Notes: generated by a model from the letters alone, not told the origin. A stretch of 64,000 nucleotides of DNA from an uncultured Bacilli bacterium (GCA_947632325.1 CANROU010000003.1:35025-99024); one strand, 5' to 3'; counted from the first letter of the stretch, positions 27,591 to 38,812 are shown. A program made the numbers and translations.

Positions 27591-28293
27591 AACGCATAAA
27601 GCAATCTCGCATAATTATTTGATTAGGATTTTTACTATTAGCATCAACAAATCCTGAGACACTTCCTACAAATGATACCGTAGTATCTACGCCATAGCCA
27701 GATAAATCAATATCCTTATCATACATATTACCTACTACATCTAAAGTATATTTACCATCTGGATCGGTATAACGAATTGTTAATACTTTCTTTTGATTAT
27801 CTACTGTATAAACAGAACCTGTTAATTTTAGATATTCATCATAATATTTTTGATATGTTTCCTTGGGATAATTACGATACGCAATAGCTAAATCCAATAT
27901 ATCAATGTTTGTTTCATGAGCAGTATATGGCATTGTCCAAAAACCTACCTTAGTACCATGTTTGCCTTCTTCTTGATTATATTTTATTACTTTATAACCA
28001 ATACCGTAATAAACCTTAGTACCACCATCTTTATACACATTAGTGCGTACAGCAAAGAAAGGTCCAACGTGAAATTTTAAAACACATATTAAATCAATGG
28101 TTATAATGGCCAATATTGCGATAATAGCAATAAAAATTATATTAATTATTTTTTTATAATTTATTATTTTCTTTTCGCCATTAACCTTTTTACTTTTCTT
28201 ATCTTTCTTATAACTTTTTCTAGTTTTTATTTCTTTAATGCTTTTATGTTTCTTTTCTGCTTGTTGTTCTTCTGTAACCAATCCCTTTCTCAT
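27589..28293 (-). CDS. membrane-anchored protein with a possible OB-fold domain
   Basis: 234 residues. The first 48 residues are extremely Lys-rich and cytoplasmic, one membrane helix follows (about 48-70), and the rest is extracellular. The last 85 residues are beta-rich (LTGSVYTVDNQKKVLTIRY, then TTVSFVGSVSGFVD), resembling the small OB-fold domains of some Firmicutes lipoproteins. The likeness is only in pattern, so no function is assigned. It stands alone between ligA and the gat operon. Confidence 0.6.
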   Translation of the reverse strand: MRKGLVTEEQQAEKKHKSIKEIKTRKSYKKDKKSKKVNGEKKIINYKKIINIIFIAIIAILAIITIDLICVLKFHVGPFFAVRTNVYKDGGTKVYYGIGYKVIKYNQEEGKHGTKVGFWTMPYTAHETNIDILDLAIAYRNYPKETYQKYYDEYLKLTGSVYTVDNQKKVLTIRYTDPDGKYTLDVVGNMYDKDIDLSGYGVDTTVSFVGSVSGFVDANSKNPNQIIMRDCFMR

Positions 28294-28347
28294 ATTATCA
28301 CCTCAATTTTAATTATATAATAAGTAACTATTTTTAGCTATATTTTT

Positions 28348-30455
<2,108 letters not shown>

Positions 30456-30465
30456 TGATATCTAC

Positions 30466-30542
30466 TGGGGCGATATAAGAGGATCGAACTCTTGCATACT
30501 GGTGCCACAAACCAGCGTGTTAACCACTTCACCAATATCGCC
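30466..30542 (-). tRNA. tRNA-His (GTG anticodon)
   Basis: A complete cloverleaf on the minus strand. The encoded G at -1 pairs with C73, the acceptor stem is GCGATAT/ATATCGC, the anticodon stem CTGGT/ACCAG encloses TTGTGGC (anticodon GTG), and the T arm is AAGAG-TTCGATC-CTCTT. CCA is encoded at 30468-30466. The -1 G is the identity element of histidine tRNA. Confidence 0.95.
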
Positions 30543-30559
30543 ATGTCAAATACGTTTTT

Positions 30560-30588
30560 ATTTTATCAATATTTCGCTGGTTTGACAA
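30560..30588 (-). promoter_or_regulatory. promoter of tRNA-His
   Basis: Minus-strand TTGTCA, 17 bp and TAAAAT with an upstream TG. Confidence 0.65.
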
Positions 30589-30605
30589 CCCTTTTTATTT
30601 ATTTT

Positions 30606-30632
30606 AGAAAAAAAAGACTGTAAATACAGTCA
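30606..30632 (-). terminator. rho-independent terminator of the cotJ operon
   Basis: Stem GACTGT/ACAGTC with a four-base loop, followed by eight T residues on the minus strand. Confidence 0.8.
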
Positions 30633-30636
30633 TAAA

Positions 30637-31224
30637 TTAATCTTGACGTGGTTCAATTTTATTTGGCAATTCAAATTTTGTTTGATAATATTCAAATAAC
30701 TCTTTAAAACGATTGTAATGAACTATTTCACGTTGTCTTAACCATAAAAGTGGGCCAATTACATCAGGATCATCCGCCAAATCTATCAAATTTTCATATA
30801 CAGCTCTAGCTTTTTGTTCGGCAGCCATATCTTCCATTATATCCGCTAAAGGATCACCGGTTGTAGCAAAGTATGCCACCGTAAATGGAACTCCATTAGC
30901 ATCTGTTGGAAATAATGCTCTAGAATGTTCAGCATAATGACTGCTTAGTCCTGCAGCTTCAAGCTCTTCAATAGTAGCGTCTTTCATCAATTGATAAACC
31001 ATTGTGGAAATCATTTCAATATGAGCCAATTCTTCTGTCCCAATATCAGTAAGCAAGGCCTTCCCTTTATTATCTGGCATAGTATAACGTTGATTTAAAT
31101 ATCTAAGCGCTGCGGCTAATTCACCATTAGCACCACCATATTGAGTAACTAAATATTTAGCCATTCTTAAATCTTTCTTTTTAATATTAACTGGATATTG
31201 CAATCTTTTTTGATATGACCACAT
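30637..31224 (-). CDS. cotJC: spore coat protein CotJC, manganese catalase-like
   Basis: 195 residues. It starts MWSYQKRLQYPVNIKKKD and has the ferritin-like di-metal ligands of manganese catalases (GGANGELAAALRYL, then EELAHIEMI and AAEQKARAVYE). CotJC is laid down in the inner spore coat and probably protects against peroxide. I start it at 31224 because GAAGGGGG lies just upstream. The gene begins one base after the cotJA-cotJB fusion stop. Confidence 0.93.
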   Translation of the reverse strand: MWSYQKRLQYPVNIKKKDLRMAKYLVTQYGGANGELAAALRYLNQRYTMPDNKGKALLTDIGTEELAHIEMISTMVYQLMKDATIEELEAAGLSSHYAEHSRALFPTDANGVPFTVAYFATTGDPLADIMEDMAAEQKARAVYENLIDLADDPDVIGPLLWLRQREIVHYNRFKELFEYYQTKFELPNKIEPRQD

Positions 31225-31225
31225 T

Positions 31226-31732
31226 TTATATACCCCCTTCATCCCATGGAAAATTAAGTTGTTCCCACATCCAAGGGAATTGATTTAATTGTTCACTTGT
31301 TATTGTTATAGGACCAAATTTTTCTTCATAAGCTCTTAAAGCCTGATTAGCCATAGTGCGATAATCGTTAAATAATCGTACTATCGTCCTATCATCTGGA
31401 TAATTATCTAAATATAAATTTAACTCATGGGCCGCGAAAGCTAATTGAGCATAATTTAAATACATACGTTGTTGTTCATTATTAGCTGTCAAAACAGCAG
31501 GTTTATAATTCTTGTATTGTTGATAAAGGTTCCCAAACAAATTACCTCTTATAAAGGCCTCTTGGGGTGTCAATAAGGCAACTGGACTATTATTACTAGG
31601 TTGAATCCCATTAGGATTATTTATATTTGAGTTATTATTTTGATTCATATTAACCGCTGGTTGACTAAATGTTTGTCGATCAAAAGGCATCATGTTTGAA
31701 TTAACATTATCCCGTTCATCATAATAATTCAT
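31226..31732 (-). CDS. fused spore coat protein CotJA-CotJB
   Basis: 168 residues. An Asn-rich N-terminus (1-50) leads to LLTPQEAFIRGNLFGNLYQQYK, the CotJA signature. Then about residues 85-168 match CotJB (LAFAAHELNLYLDNYPDDRTI, EEKFGPIT and the closing W-x-x-LNFPWDEGGI). In Bacillus these are two separate genes, cotJA and cotJB, ahead of cotJC. Here they are one reading frame with no internal start or stop. GGAGG precedes the ATG, and a sigma-E-like -10 box lies about 40 bp upstream. Confidence 0.85.
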   Translation of the reverse strand: MNYYDERDNVNSNMMPFDRQTFSQPAVNMNQNNNSNINNPNGIQPSNNSPVALLTPQEAFIRGNLFGNLYQQYKNYKPAVLTANNEQQRMYLNYAQLAFAAHELNLYLDNYPDDRTIVRLFNDYRTMANQALRAYEEKFGPITITSEQLNQFPWMWEQLNFPWDEGGI

Positions 31733-31772
31733 AAAATTCCTCCTTCAACATTAGTCTATGTCCCCAAGACAA

Positions 31773-31781
31773 ATGTGTATG
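31773..31781 (-). promoter_or_regulatory. sigma-E-like -10 element upstream of cotJ
   Basis: CATACACAT on the minus strand matches the mother-cell sigma-E -10 pattern (CATACA-x-T). The -35 is not clear. The cotJ operon of Bacillus subtilis is known to depend on sigma-E. Confidence 0.45.
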
Positions 31782-31817
31782 GGATAATGTCTAGATAACT
31801 ATAATTTTTTTATCAAT

Positions 31818-31848
31818 AAAAAAGAAATTATCTTAGTTAGATAATTTC
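31818..31848 (-). terminator. rho-independent terminator of the AAA+ gene
   Basis: Ten-bp stem GAAATTATCT/AGATAATTTC with TTTTTT on the minus strand, overlapping the stop codon. Confidence 0.85.
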
Positions 31849-32799
31849 CGTATTGTTATTTTCCGTATTCTGTTTATCCATTAATTGTTCTTTAAAAACT
31901 TCATTAAAGTGAACGAGCTCTTTTTTTATGACATCAGGATAAACATTTTTGCTATTTTCGATTGCTTTATATATATGTTTAATATCAACTTCTTTTTTAT
32001 TATCAAATACAGCATAAGAGAAAGCTTGTTGAAGTAAAGTTAAAGCAATATCGGGATATCTTGATCCTATTTCATAAATACGACGATATTCACTAGTTAA
32101 ATCAACTATAAAGCCCATGATTTTTTCTTGAATAAAACTAGTATATTTTAATTTAACGCCTGTCTTTTTTTCAATCTTTGGTAAAGTACCCATTAATATT
32201 TGAATCGTCTCTTCCCTAGTTGGCTCTAAGACATCAACCCTTTGAAACCGTCTAACAAAAGCTTTATCACGAAGTATATATCTTTCGTATTCGACAGTAG
32301 TAGTAGCGCCTATAACTTTAATATCACCACGATCTAGCCCTGGTTTAAAAATATTAGCAAAGTCCATCGATTCCCCTTTACCAATTAGAGTATGAATCTC
32401 ATCAATAAACAATATTAATTTTTTTTGGTTTTTAATTTCATTTAATAACATTTGAATACGAGGAACACCACTTACTGGATCTTGTCCAATTAAAGAAGCT
32501 GTATTTATTTTAATAATAGTATAATTCTTTAGAGCATCTGGCACATCATTATTTATTATTCTATAAGCCAATCCTTCGACAATGGCTGTCTTACCTACAC
32601 CTGGTTTTCCTGTTAAAATAGCTGATTTCTCCGGAGTCAAAAGAATTAAAATTAATTGTTTTATCTCTTCATCTCGTCCAATAGCTGGATTAGTAATATA
32701 TTCTTTTTGCGTAAAATTTTCACCATATGTGGTTAGAATACCTACTTCTTTATTATTTGTATCATCTAATATTTCCACATTATCCTGATCTTTATTCAT
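31837..32799 (-). CDS. single-module ClpA/ClpB-type AAA+ ATPase
   Basis: 320 residues from the ATG at 32799, preceded by AAGGAGG. The AAA+ core has Walker A GKPGVGKTA, Walker B LILFIDEIHTLIG and sensor-1 IGATTT. The double Arg of DKAFVRRFQRVDV marks the Clp/Hsp100 first module (D1). The Clp N-domain, the middle coiled coil and the second AAA module are all missing, so it is not a classical Clp. It may remodel a specific partner. The position between cotJ and a SASP gene makes a sporulation role possible. No ClpP-binding loop is visible. Confidence 0.8.
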   Translation of the reverse strand: MNKDQDNVEILDDTNNKEVGILTTYGENFTQKEYITNPAIGRDEEIKQLILILLTPEKSAILTGKPGVGKTAIVEGLAYRIINNDVPDALKNYTIIKINTASLIGQDPVSGVPRIQMLLNEIKNQKKLILFIDEIHTLIGKGESMDFANIFKPGLDRGDIKVIGATTTVEYERYILRDKAFVRRFQRVDVLEPTREETIQILMGTLPKIEKKTGVKLKYTSFIQEKIMGFIVDLTSEYRRIYEIGSRYPDIALTLLQQAFSYAVFDNKKEVDIKHIYKAIENSKNVYPDVIKKELVHFNEVFKEQLMDKQNTENNNTEII

Positions 32800-32851
32800 A
32801 TTACTACCTCCTTCTAGTATTATAACATATTTTATTTCATTTTGTACTAAT

Positions 32852-33349
32852 CTATCGATAATAACCATTTAAATATCTACTATATTTTAAAAGTGGATAA
32901 TCTACTAATATTTTCTGTAATTCTTCTTTAGAAGCATTTATTTCTATTTTAGCAATACTAACACCATATTTGTTTATTTTTTCTATATCATCTCTTAGGC
33001 CATATCTTGTTAAAATATTAATATAATTATTAACAAAATACTCAATATTATAAAAAGAAAATTCCTGTAATTGTTGTAAAATTTTATCCTCATTTAACAC
33101 TAAATTATTTTGCGGATAAAGTTTCGTTATTTCTATATTATAAGGAGAAAAGAGTGTATCTATGTTTTGCGAATTACATAAAACTTTAGCACACGAAAGA
33201 TAGTATCTAGTATTTTCAACTGTTTTTTCTTTAAAGACATCAACTACTAAAAAATCTTTTTGATTTTTATTTTTCTCTATTATAAATATAGATACACCCA
33301 ACGCTATTATTAATATACTAAGAAAATAATATTTTTTCACTATTATCAC
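32852..33349 (-). CDS. membrane-anchored or secreted protein of unknown function
   Basis: 165 residues with an uncleaved-looking signal anchor (about 6-24) and a mixed external domain containing two Cys residues. No known motif was recognised. It lies 53 bp upstream of the AAA+ gene on the same strand and is probably co-transcribed with it. Confidence 0.55.
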   Translation of the reverse strand: MIIVKKYYFLSILIIALGVSIFIIEKNKNQKDFLVVDVFKEKTVENTRYYLSCAKVLCNSQNIDTLFSPYNIEITKLYPQNNLVLNEDKILQQLQEFSFYNIEYFVNNYINILTRYGLRDDIEKINKYGVSIAKIEINASKEELQKILVDYPLLKYSRYLNGYYR

Positions 33350-33392
33350 CTTTTTTAGTATGCACCAAAAAAGCTAGCTATAAACTTTTATA

Positions 33393-33425
33393 CATTAAAA
33401 AGGACAGATTTAAAACCTGTCCTTT
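33393..33425 (-). terminator. rho-independent terminator of the SASP gene
   Basis: Nine-bp stem AAAGGACAG/CTGTCCTTT with TTTTT on the minus strand. Confidence 0.85.
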
Positions 33426-33438
33426 AATTTACAAATCA

Positions 33439-33654
33439 TTATTTGTTATTGTAACTTCCACTGATTTGGTTCATACCATTTTGAACTAAACGTCTTGTAA
33501 TTTCACCACCAACTGAACCGTTAGCACGAGCAGTAGCGTCTGCGCCTAAGTTAACACCAAATTCGTTAGCGATTTCATATTTCATTTTATCGATAGCTTG
33601 TTTAGCCCCTGGTACTCTCATTTTCATTGAAGAGCTGTTTTGATTTTGATTCAT
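33439..33654 (-). CDS. alpha/beta-type small acid-soluble spore protein
   Basis: 71 residues from the ATG at 33654, with GGAGGTG upstream. It carries the SASP signatures [12 protein letters not shown], around the site cut by the germination protease GPR, and [15 protein letters not shown]. These proteins coat spore DNA and convert it to an A-like form, giving UV resistance, and are degraded at germination. A sigma-G-like promoter is present. This is the clearest evidence that the organism forms endospores. Confidence 0.96.
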   Translation of the reverse strand: MNQNQNSSSMKMRVPGAKQAIDKMKYEIANEFGVNLGADATARANGSVGGEITRRLVQNGMNQISGSYNNK

Positions 33655-33677
33655 TATTTTCACCTCCTATACATTTA

Positions 33678-33706
33678 TAGATTGTGAAATTTTAACAAAA
33701 TCATAC
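33678..33706 (-). promoter_or_regulatory. possible sigma-G promoter of the SASP gene
   Basis: Minus-strand GTATG, 17 bp, CAATCTA. This is one mismatch from the sigma-G pattern GNATR...CATNNTA. Confidence 0.4.
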
Positions 33707-33737
33707 GTATTTTAGATTGGTAATTTATACCTTTCTA

Positions 33738-34928
33738 TTATAATAAACCCTCATATTGTTTTTCTTCTTGATCTTTAATAGTAATTGTTTTAATTTTAGA
33801 TAATGTATCATCAATTAAATTGTTAAAATCATATTTTTGTTCAATTTTAAGACACTCTTCACTATTAGGATTAATAACTGGATGCTTTGGCACAAAAATA
33901 GTACAACAATCCTCATATGGTAAAATACTAATATCATAAGTATCAATTTTTTTGGCAATGTCAATTATTTCTAATTTATCTAAACAAGCCACTGGTCTAA
34001 TTATTGGTAAATTAGTAACTTCATTAATAACTTTCATACTAGTAAGTGTTTGACTAGCTACTTGTCCAATAGATTCCCCGTTAACAATAGCATAAGCTTT
34101 TCTTTGATTGGCTAATTGTTCCATTATACGATACATCATTCGTCGCATAATAGTAATACCATAACTATGAGGAGCTACTTTATAAATTGCTTCTTGAATT
34201 TCTGTAAAGGGGACAATATGTAAAATTATTTTATCAGTATAAGTAACTAGTTTTTTTACTAAAGAAATAACTTTCTCACGAGCCTGTAGAGAAGTATGTG
34301 GTAAAGCTTCAAAATAAACAGCTTCTAATTTAATACCTCGTTTCATAGCTAGATAACCACTAACTGGTGAATCAATACCTCCGCTTAACATCAGCAAAGC
34401 CTTAGGTTGACTACCAACTGGGTATCCACCTAATCCATGATATTCATTGGTGTATAAATACGTAATATTATTAGCTTTAATTTCCACATGCATAATAACA
34501 TCCGGATTATGAACATCTACCTTAATATCTGGTTTATTTTTCAATATATAGCCACCAAGATGTTTACTTAATTCGACACTATTCATAGGAAAGCTTTTAT
34601 CACTACGTTTAACTTCTACCTTAAATGTTTTAAATTTTACGAGATCTAAAATATTTATAATTTGCTTCTTAATGACTGATAGATCTGTTGTTATTTTATA
34701 CGCTACATGATATTTGTGAATCCCAAAAACGTGTTTAATTATTGGTAATATTTCTTCTAACTGGTCATTAGTAAAAATAATTTCCATACGGGACATTTCT
34801 TTGATAATTTCTACATCATAATCTTTTAATTTATGTTTTAGCATTTCATATAAATTTTTAATAAAAAAATTACGATTACCTTTTTTAGTAGTTAATTCTC
34901 CATATTTAATTAAAATTACCTTTTCCAT
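33738..34928 (-). CDS. thiI: tRNA 4-thiouridine synthase
   Basis: 396 residues: a ferredoxin-like and THUMP N-terminus (about 60-165) and the PP-loop LMLSGGIDSP near residue 177 that adenylates tRNA U8. There is no C-terminal rhodanese domain, as in Bacillus. In that system the paired cysteine desulfurase passes sulfur directly, and such a desulfurase is encoded immediately upstream. The start is ATG at 34928, two bases after the desulfurase stop. Confidence 0.95.
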   Translation of the reverse strand: MEKVILIKYGELTTKKGNRNFFIKNLYEMLKHKLKDYDVEIIKEMSRMEIIFTNDQLEEILPIIKHVFGIHKYHVAYKITTDLSVIKKQIINILDLVKFKTFKVEVKRSDKSFPMNSVELSKHLGGYILKNKPDIKVDVHNPDVIMHVEIKANNITYLYTNEYHGLGGYPVGSQPKALLMLSGGIDSPVSGYLAMKRGIKLEAVYFEALPHTSLQAREKVISLVKKLVTYTDKIILHIVPFTEIQEAIYKVAPHSYGITIMRRMMYRIMEQLANQRKAYAIVNGESIGQVASQTLTSMKVINEVTNLPIIRPVACLDKLEIIDIAKKIDTYDISILPYEDCCTIFVPKHPVINPNSEECLKIEQKYDFNNLIDDTLSKIKTITIKDQEEKQYEGLL

Positions 34929-34930
34929 AA

Positions 34931-36070
34931 TTAGTTTTCCTCATTTCTAAAATTTAATGCATCATAACTTTTTTGAAATATTTTTAAAAATTCTCTTATT
35001 TCGTTTTCTGTTGTCATATATGATAAACTTATGCGAATAGAGCTAGTACATATTTGGGATGGTTGATGCATAGCCACAAGTGTTTTAGAACTACTTATAT
35101 CTTTACTACAAGCTGTGTTAGTTGATACATAACAATCATATTGTTCTAGACTATGAATCAATGTCTCTGGTTTAATACCTTTGATACTAATATTTAAAAT
35201 ATGTGGTATACAGAATGTATTGCTGTTTATCTTTATATTAGGATAAGTAGATAATTCTTTTTTTAAAAGAAGTGATAACTTTTCAACATGTTGATATTTT
35301 TCATCTAAATTTTCTAATGCTAAACGTAAAGCTTTGGCAAAACTAACAATTAAAGACACTGCAGGTGTTCCACTGCGATAGATTGATTGACTCTTCCCAC
35401 CATGTATTAGGGGTTCTAAGATAACCTTTTTATCTTTAATAAGACAACCGATTCCTTTTAAGCCAAAAAATTTATGGGCACTACAAGTAAATAACGCAAT
35501 ATCAGTTAAATCAACAGGGATTTTACCTACAGCTTGTGTTCCATCAACATGCAAAAAAGTTTGCGGATAATCTTTTAATATCCGTTTAATAGATTTTAAA
35601 TCTTGCTTAATACCTACTTCGCTGTTAACTGCAGTAATACTAACTAACAAAGCGCCCTTATCCAACAAACGTCTTAAATCTATTAAATCTATTTGACCAT
35701 TATCATCATTTTCAACATATTCAATTTCAAAATCATACATCCTCTTTAAATACTCAACTGTATTCAAAACGCTAGCATGTTCTAATTTAGTTGTAATAAT
35801 TCTTTTAGGTCGATCAGGATATTTTTGTGCTATACCTACGATAGATAAATTATTAGCTTCACTAGCTGAAGAGGTAAAAACCACTTCTTTATCTAAAGAT
35901 TTAAATAGTTTTAATACTTGCTGTTCAGCAGATTGCATTAAATTTCTACTTTCAAAACCCAATTTATGTAAAGAATTAGCATTACCTATGTAATCTTTTG
36001 ATACTTTGATAAAAGAAGATAATACTTCATCATTTACAGGAGTTGTTGCACTATAATCTAAATATATCAC
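34931..36070 (-). CDS. cysteine desulfurase (NifS/IscS family) partnered with ThiI
   Basis: 379 residues. It starts VIYLDYSATTPVNDEV, has the PLP Lys in SAHKFFGLKG near residue 200, and a Cys-containing TNTACS loop that would carry the persulfide. It removes sulfur from cysteine. Adjacency to thiI matches the Bacillus nifZ-thiI pair and implies sulfur supply for tRNA thiolation. I chose the GTG at 36070 because TGGTGGTGG lies just upstream. The ATG at 36118 falls inside the upstream terminator. Confidence 0.92.
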   Translation of the reverse strand: MIYLDYSATTPVNDEVLSSFIKVSKDYIGNANSLHKLGFESRNLMQSAEQQVLKLFKSLDKEVVFTSSASEANNLSIVGIAQKYPDRPKRIITTKLEHASVLNTVEYLKRMYDFEIEYVENDDNGQIDLIDLRRLLDKGALLVSITAVNSEVGIKQDLKSIKRILKDYPQTFLHVDGTQAVGKIPVDLTDIALFTCSAHKFFGLKGIGCLIKDKKVILEPLIHGGKSQSIYRSGTPAVSLIVSFAKALRLALENLDEKYQHVEKLSLLLKKELSTYPNIKINSNTFCIPHILNISIKGIKPETLIHSLEQYDCYVSTNTACSKDISSSKTLVAMHQPSQICTSSIRISLSYMTTENEIREFLKIFQKSYDALNFRNEEN

Positions 36071-36104
36071 TTTACCACCACCAACACTTATATTATTATA
36101 ACAA

Positions 36105-36133
36105 AAAAATAAGTACATTAACTACTTATTTTT
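36105..36133 (-). terminator. rho-independent terminator of ezrA
   Basis: Palindromic stem AAATAAGTA/TACTTATTT with a T tract on either strand, between ezrA and the desulfurase gene. Confidence 0.7.
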
Positions 36134-36138
36134 TATTA

Positions 36139-37854
36139 CTATTTTTCATAAACAGACAATAACTTACGATAGATATCTGGTTCAACTGTATTAATAGCTC
36201 TAATAGAAGTTTCAAGTGAACCTTTATAATTACCTTTAAAAAACAACATTTCAGCTCGATTTATTCCCAAATTAATATCCTTATTATCTATATCTCGATA
36301 ACGATTACCATAAACAATAGCCATTTCAGCTAATTGAGCCGTTTTAATCATCTCACTAGTAGTATGATATAATTTTAAAACCAAATCTCTTGCTGTATCG
36401 ACTCTAGTGTTTAATATTTTAATATTAATAGGTTTCCTTTCCAATTCCTTAATAATCTCTTTAATAGCTTCATTAGCTTCTGATAATTGTACAAAATATT
36501 GATCAATTATAATAGGCAATTTATAAGTGCGCATCTTTACTTTACATTGTTTTAATAATTCTTGTATTTCATTTAATTGTTCTCTAGCACGCATTTCATC
36601 ATCATACATACTACCTAATGATTTTAAAGAATGATCTAATTCTTCCTCCAATTGTTTTAAATTAGCCATTAATAATTCAATTTCTTTATGTAATTTAGAA
36701 TATGGTTCAACCTTGTCATTTACTTTTTCTTTTAATTCTTTATAATCTTTATTAATATTTTTTAATAAATTATTCACTTCATCCATCTTAGCTAAATCTT
36801 CTTTAGTAAGATTATACATGTTTTTAATATCATCTAATTGCTTATATATGTCCTTAACAATATGATTAGTCCTCTTAAGTTTAACACTAAAATCTGTATC
36901 AATTTCATCATATATTTTACGACTTAAACGTTCTTTTTCAAAATCAGTAAACAAAGAATCTAAGTAATCTAACATCGTTTTTAATTCAAACATGCATTCT
37001 TCTAAATTTAAAACTTTAATTCTATCTATTATGCCTTTAATGTTTTTTGACGTTTGTTCAATATTATATTCAATATGTAAGTATTCTAAAGGATATCCTT
37101 GTTCTCGCATCTCTTGATACGTTTTCGTTATCTCATCCATTCGCCTTGGAATAAGCTGATTAGCTAAAAGTAATAAATTAGGAACTTCATCAATAACAAT
37201 AGCCATGTGTTCAATCATCTCATCTAAAGCTTTAACAATATGCAGTACGTCATTATATTCATTATTTTCCATGACTACTTCAAAATCCATAAAACGCTTT
37301 TCAATATTTTCAAACTGCAATTCAATAACATCTTCTATTTCATGATATTCTGTTTTATGATTTTGATATTCACTGTTTAATTTACGATATTTAGTCTTTA
37401 ACTTGGTAACAATACTACGGTATTTTTCTTCACTTAAAGTGATTTCTTTTATTTCATCTAATAAAAAATCTGTTGCTACTTTAGCTTTATATACTTCTAA
37501 CTCTGTTTTAGCTAAATAATAATTGTAATTACGATAATCTTTTTGTTGCCTATATGAATCCAAATGTATTAACATATCATCTAATTTATTTATTTTTTCT
37601 TCTTTAATTTGATCGTATTTTTTTTGAAATTGTTTATACTTTTCTTCCATTTTCTCATTTTTGATAATAGGTTCTATTTTTTCTAACTCTAAAGAAATAG
37701 GTGTGCTCTCGATTAAATTTTTTTCTCGTTCCAAATTAGCTATCTCTTTTTTATAATGTTGAACATATTTTTTTTCCATAATAACTAGTGTTACAGTTAT
37801 TATGATTCCAGCAATTAAAATAAAAGTAATAATCATTAATGTTTGTATTGGCAT
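36139..37854 (-). CDS. ezrA: septation ring formation regulator EzrA
   Basis: 571 residues, close to the 560 or so of the family. One N-terminal membrane helix (about 5-26) is followed by a long all-alpha cytoplasmic part with spectrin-like coiled-coil repeats and the closing INTVEPDIYRKLLSVYEK. EzrA binds FtsZ and regulates Z-ring placement and peptidoglycan synthesis. The neighbourhood with the desulfurase and thiI is the same as in Bacillus (ezrA-nifZ-thiI), which strengthens the call. Confidence 0.93.
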   Translation of the reverse strand: MPIQTLMIITFILIAGIIITVTLVIMEKKYVQHYKKEIANLEREKNLIESTPISLELEKIEPIIKNEKMEEKYKQFQKKYDQIKEEKINKLDDMLIHLDSYRQQKDYRNYNYYLAKTELEVYKAKVATDFLLDEIKEITLSEEKYRSIVTKLKTKYRKLNSEYQNHKTEYHEIEDVIELQFENIEKRFMDFEVVMENNEYNDVLHIVKALDEMIEHMAIVIDEVPNLLLLANQLIPRRMDEITKTYQEMREQGYPLEYLHIEYNIEQTSKNIKGIIDRIKVLNLEECMFELKTMLDYLDSLFTDFEKERLSRKIYDEIDTDFSVKLKRTNHIVKDIYKQLDDIKNMYNLTKEDLAKMDEVNNLLKNINKDYKELKEKVNDKVEPYSKLHKEIELLMANLKQLEEELDHSLKSLGSMYDDEMRAREQLNEIQELLKQCKVKMRTYKLPIIIDQYFVQLSEANEAIKEIIKELERKPINIKILNTRVDTARDLVLKLYHTTSEMIKTAQLAEMAIVYGNRYRDIDNKDINLGINRAEMLFFKGNYKGSLETSIRAINTVEPDIYRKLLSVYEK

Positions 37855-37947
37855 ATTTACACCCTCTATCTTACCTATATTCTATCATAACTTATCTTTT
37901 TTTACTATTATTTTCTACATTTTTCACTATTAGTTGTTTAATAAGCT

Positions 37948-37976
37948 TGACTTTTCTTAGTTTGTTGCATATAATT
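37948..37976 (+). promoter_or_regulatory. strong sigma-A promoter of rpsD
   Basis: TTGACT, 17 bp, TATAAT, about 155 bp upstream of rpsD. Confidence 0.85.
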
Positions 37977-37982
37977 AATACT

Positions 37983-38133
37983 GCAATTCACTTGAAACAG
38001 CATATTTGGAATAAATGAATGTGTTTTCTCATAATAATAGTAACTGATGCTGTTAAGCGAAGGGAAAACTCCCTCATTTATGACTAAATAATCATTTTAA
38101 GGACTTGTAAATTTAATAGAAAGGAGTATGGAT
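37983..38133 (+). promoter_or_regulatory. rpsD leader RNA with a pseudoknot (S4 autoregulatory site)
   Basis: AACAGCAT (37996-38003) pairs with ATGCTGTT (38047-38054). Inside the loop ATAAATGA (38011-38018) pairs with TCATTTAT (38074-38081) beyond the stem, which makes an H-type pseudoknot. A small AGGGA/TCCCT hairpin sits between them. Ribosomal protein S4 is known to repress its own synthesis by binding a pseudoknotted leader, so autoregulation is the likely role. Confidence 0.7.
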
Positions 38134-38733
38134 ATGTCAAGATATACTGGACCTAAGTACAAACAAGCACGTCGAGTTGGTTTTTCTATTAGTGAGACCG
38201 GAAAAGATCTAAAAAGACCTTATGGACCTGGACAACATGGTAATGCTAGAAAAGGAAAGTTATCTAACTATGGTGTACAATTAAAAGAAAAACAAAAAGT
38301 ACGCTTTATGTATGGTTTAAATGAACGCCAATTCCGTAAAACATTTGATGAAGCTGCTAAATTAAGAGGAATTCATGGTGAAGATTTCTTAAAATTATTA
38401 GAATCTCGTCTTGATAACTTAGTATATCGCATGGGTTTTGCTACTACACGTCGTGGCGCTAGACAACTTGTTAATCATGGTCATATTCTAGTTGATGGTA
38501 AAAAAGTTGATATTCCATCTTTTAGAGTCAAAGTTGGATCTGTGATTTCCCTTAAAGAAAGTTCTAAAGATCATAAGGCTGTAAAAGAAGCTTTAGAAAA
38601 AGTTGGTAAAAGAGTAGAATTCATAACTTTTGATGCTAATAAAATGGAAGGTACTTATGTTAGATTACCTGAGCGCAATGAATTAAATGCTGATATTAAC
38701 GAATCAATGATTGTTGAATTTTATAACCGTTAA
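38134..38733 (+). CDS. rpsD: 30S ribosomal protein S4
   Basis: 199 residues, starting [17 protein letters not shown], with RPYGPGQHG and the S4 RNA-binding domain ([34 protein letters not shown]). It nucleates 30S assembly. The ATG at 38134 is preferred to the frame start at 38128 because AAAGGAG lies seven bases before it. It is monocistronic with its own leader and terminator. Confidence 0.98.
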   Translation: MSRYTGPKYKQARRVGFSISETGKDLKRPYGPGQHGNARKGKLSNYGVQLKEKQKVRFMYGLNERQFRKTFDEAAKLRGIHGEDFLKLLESRLDNLVYRMGFATTRRGARQLVNHGHILVDGKKVDIPSFRVKVGSVISLKESSKDHKAVKEALEKVGKRVEFITFDANKMEGTYVRLPERNELNADINESMIVEFYNR

Positions 38734-38759
38734 AAGAATCTTTATAGATTCTTTTTTTG
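38733..38759 (+). terminator. rho-independent terminator of rpsD
   Basis: Nine-bp stem AAAGAATCT/AGATTCTTT, four-base loop, then a T tract. Confidence 0.9.
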
Positions 38760-38761
38760 TG

Positions 38762-38787
38762 AAAAAAAAAGAGAAACTAATCTCTTT
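38762..38787 (-). terminator. rho-independent terminator, minus strand
   Basis: Stem AAAGAGA/TCTCTTT followed by T residues on the minus strand, 26 bp after the propeller-like gene. Confidence 0.7.
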
Positions 38788-38812
38788 AACATTATTCTTA
38801 ATACTTACTATA

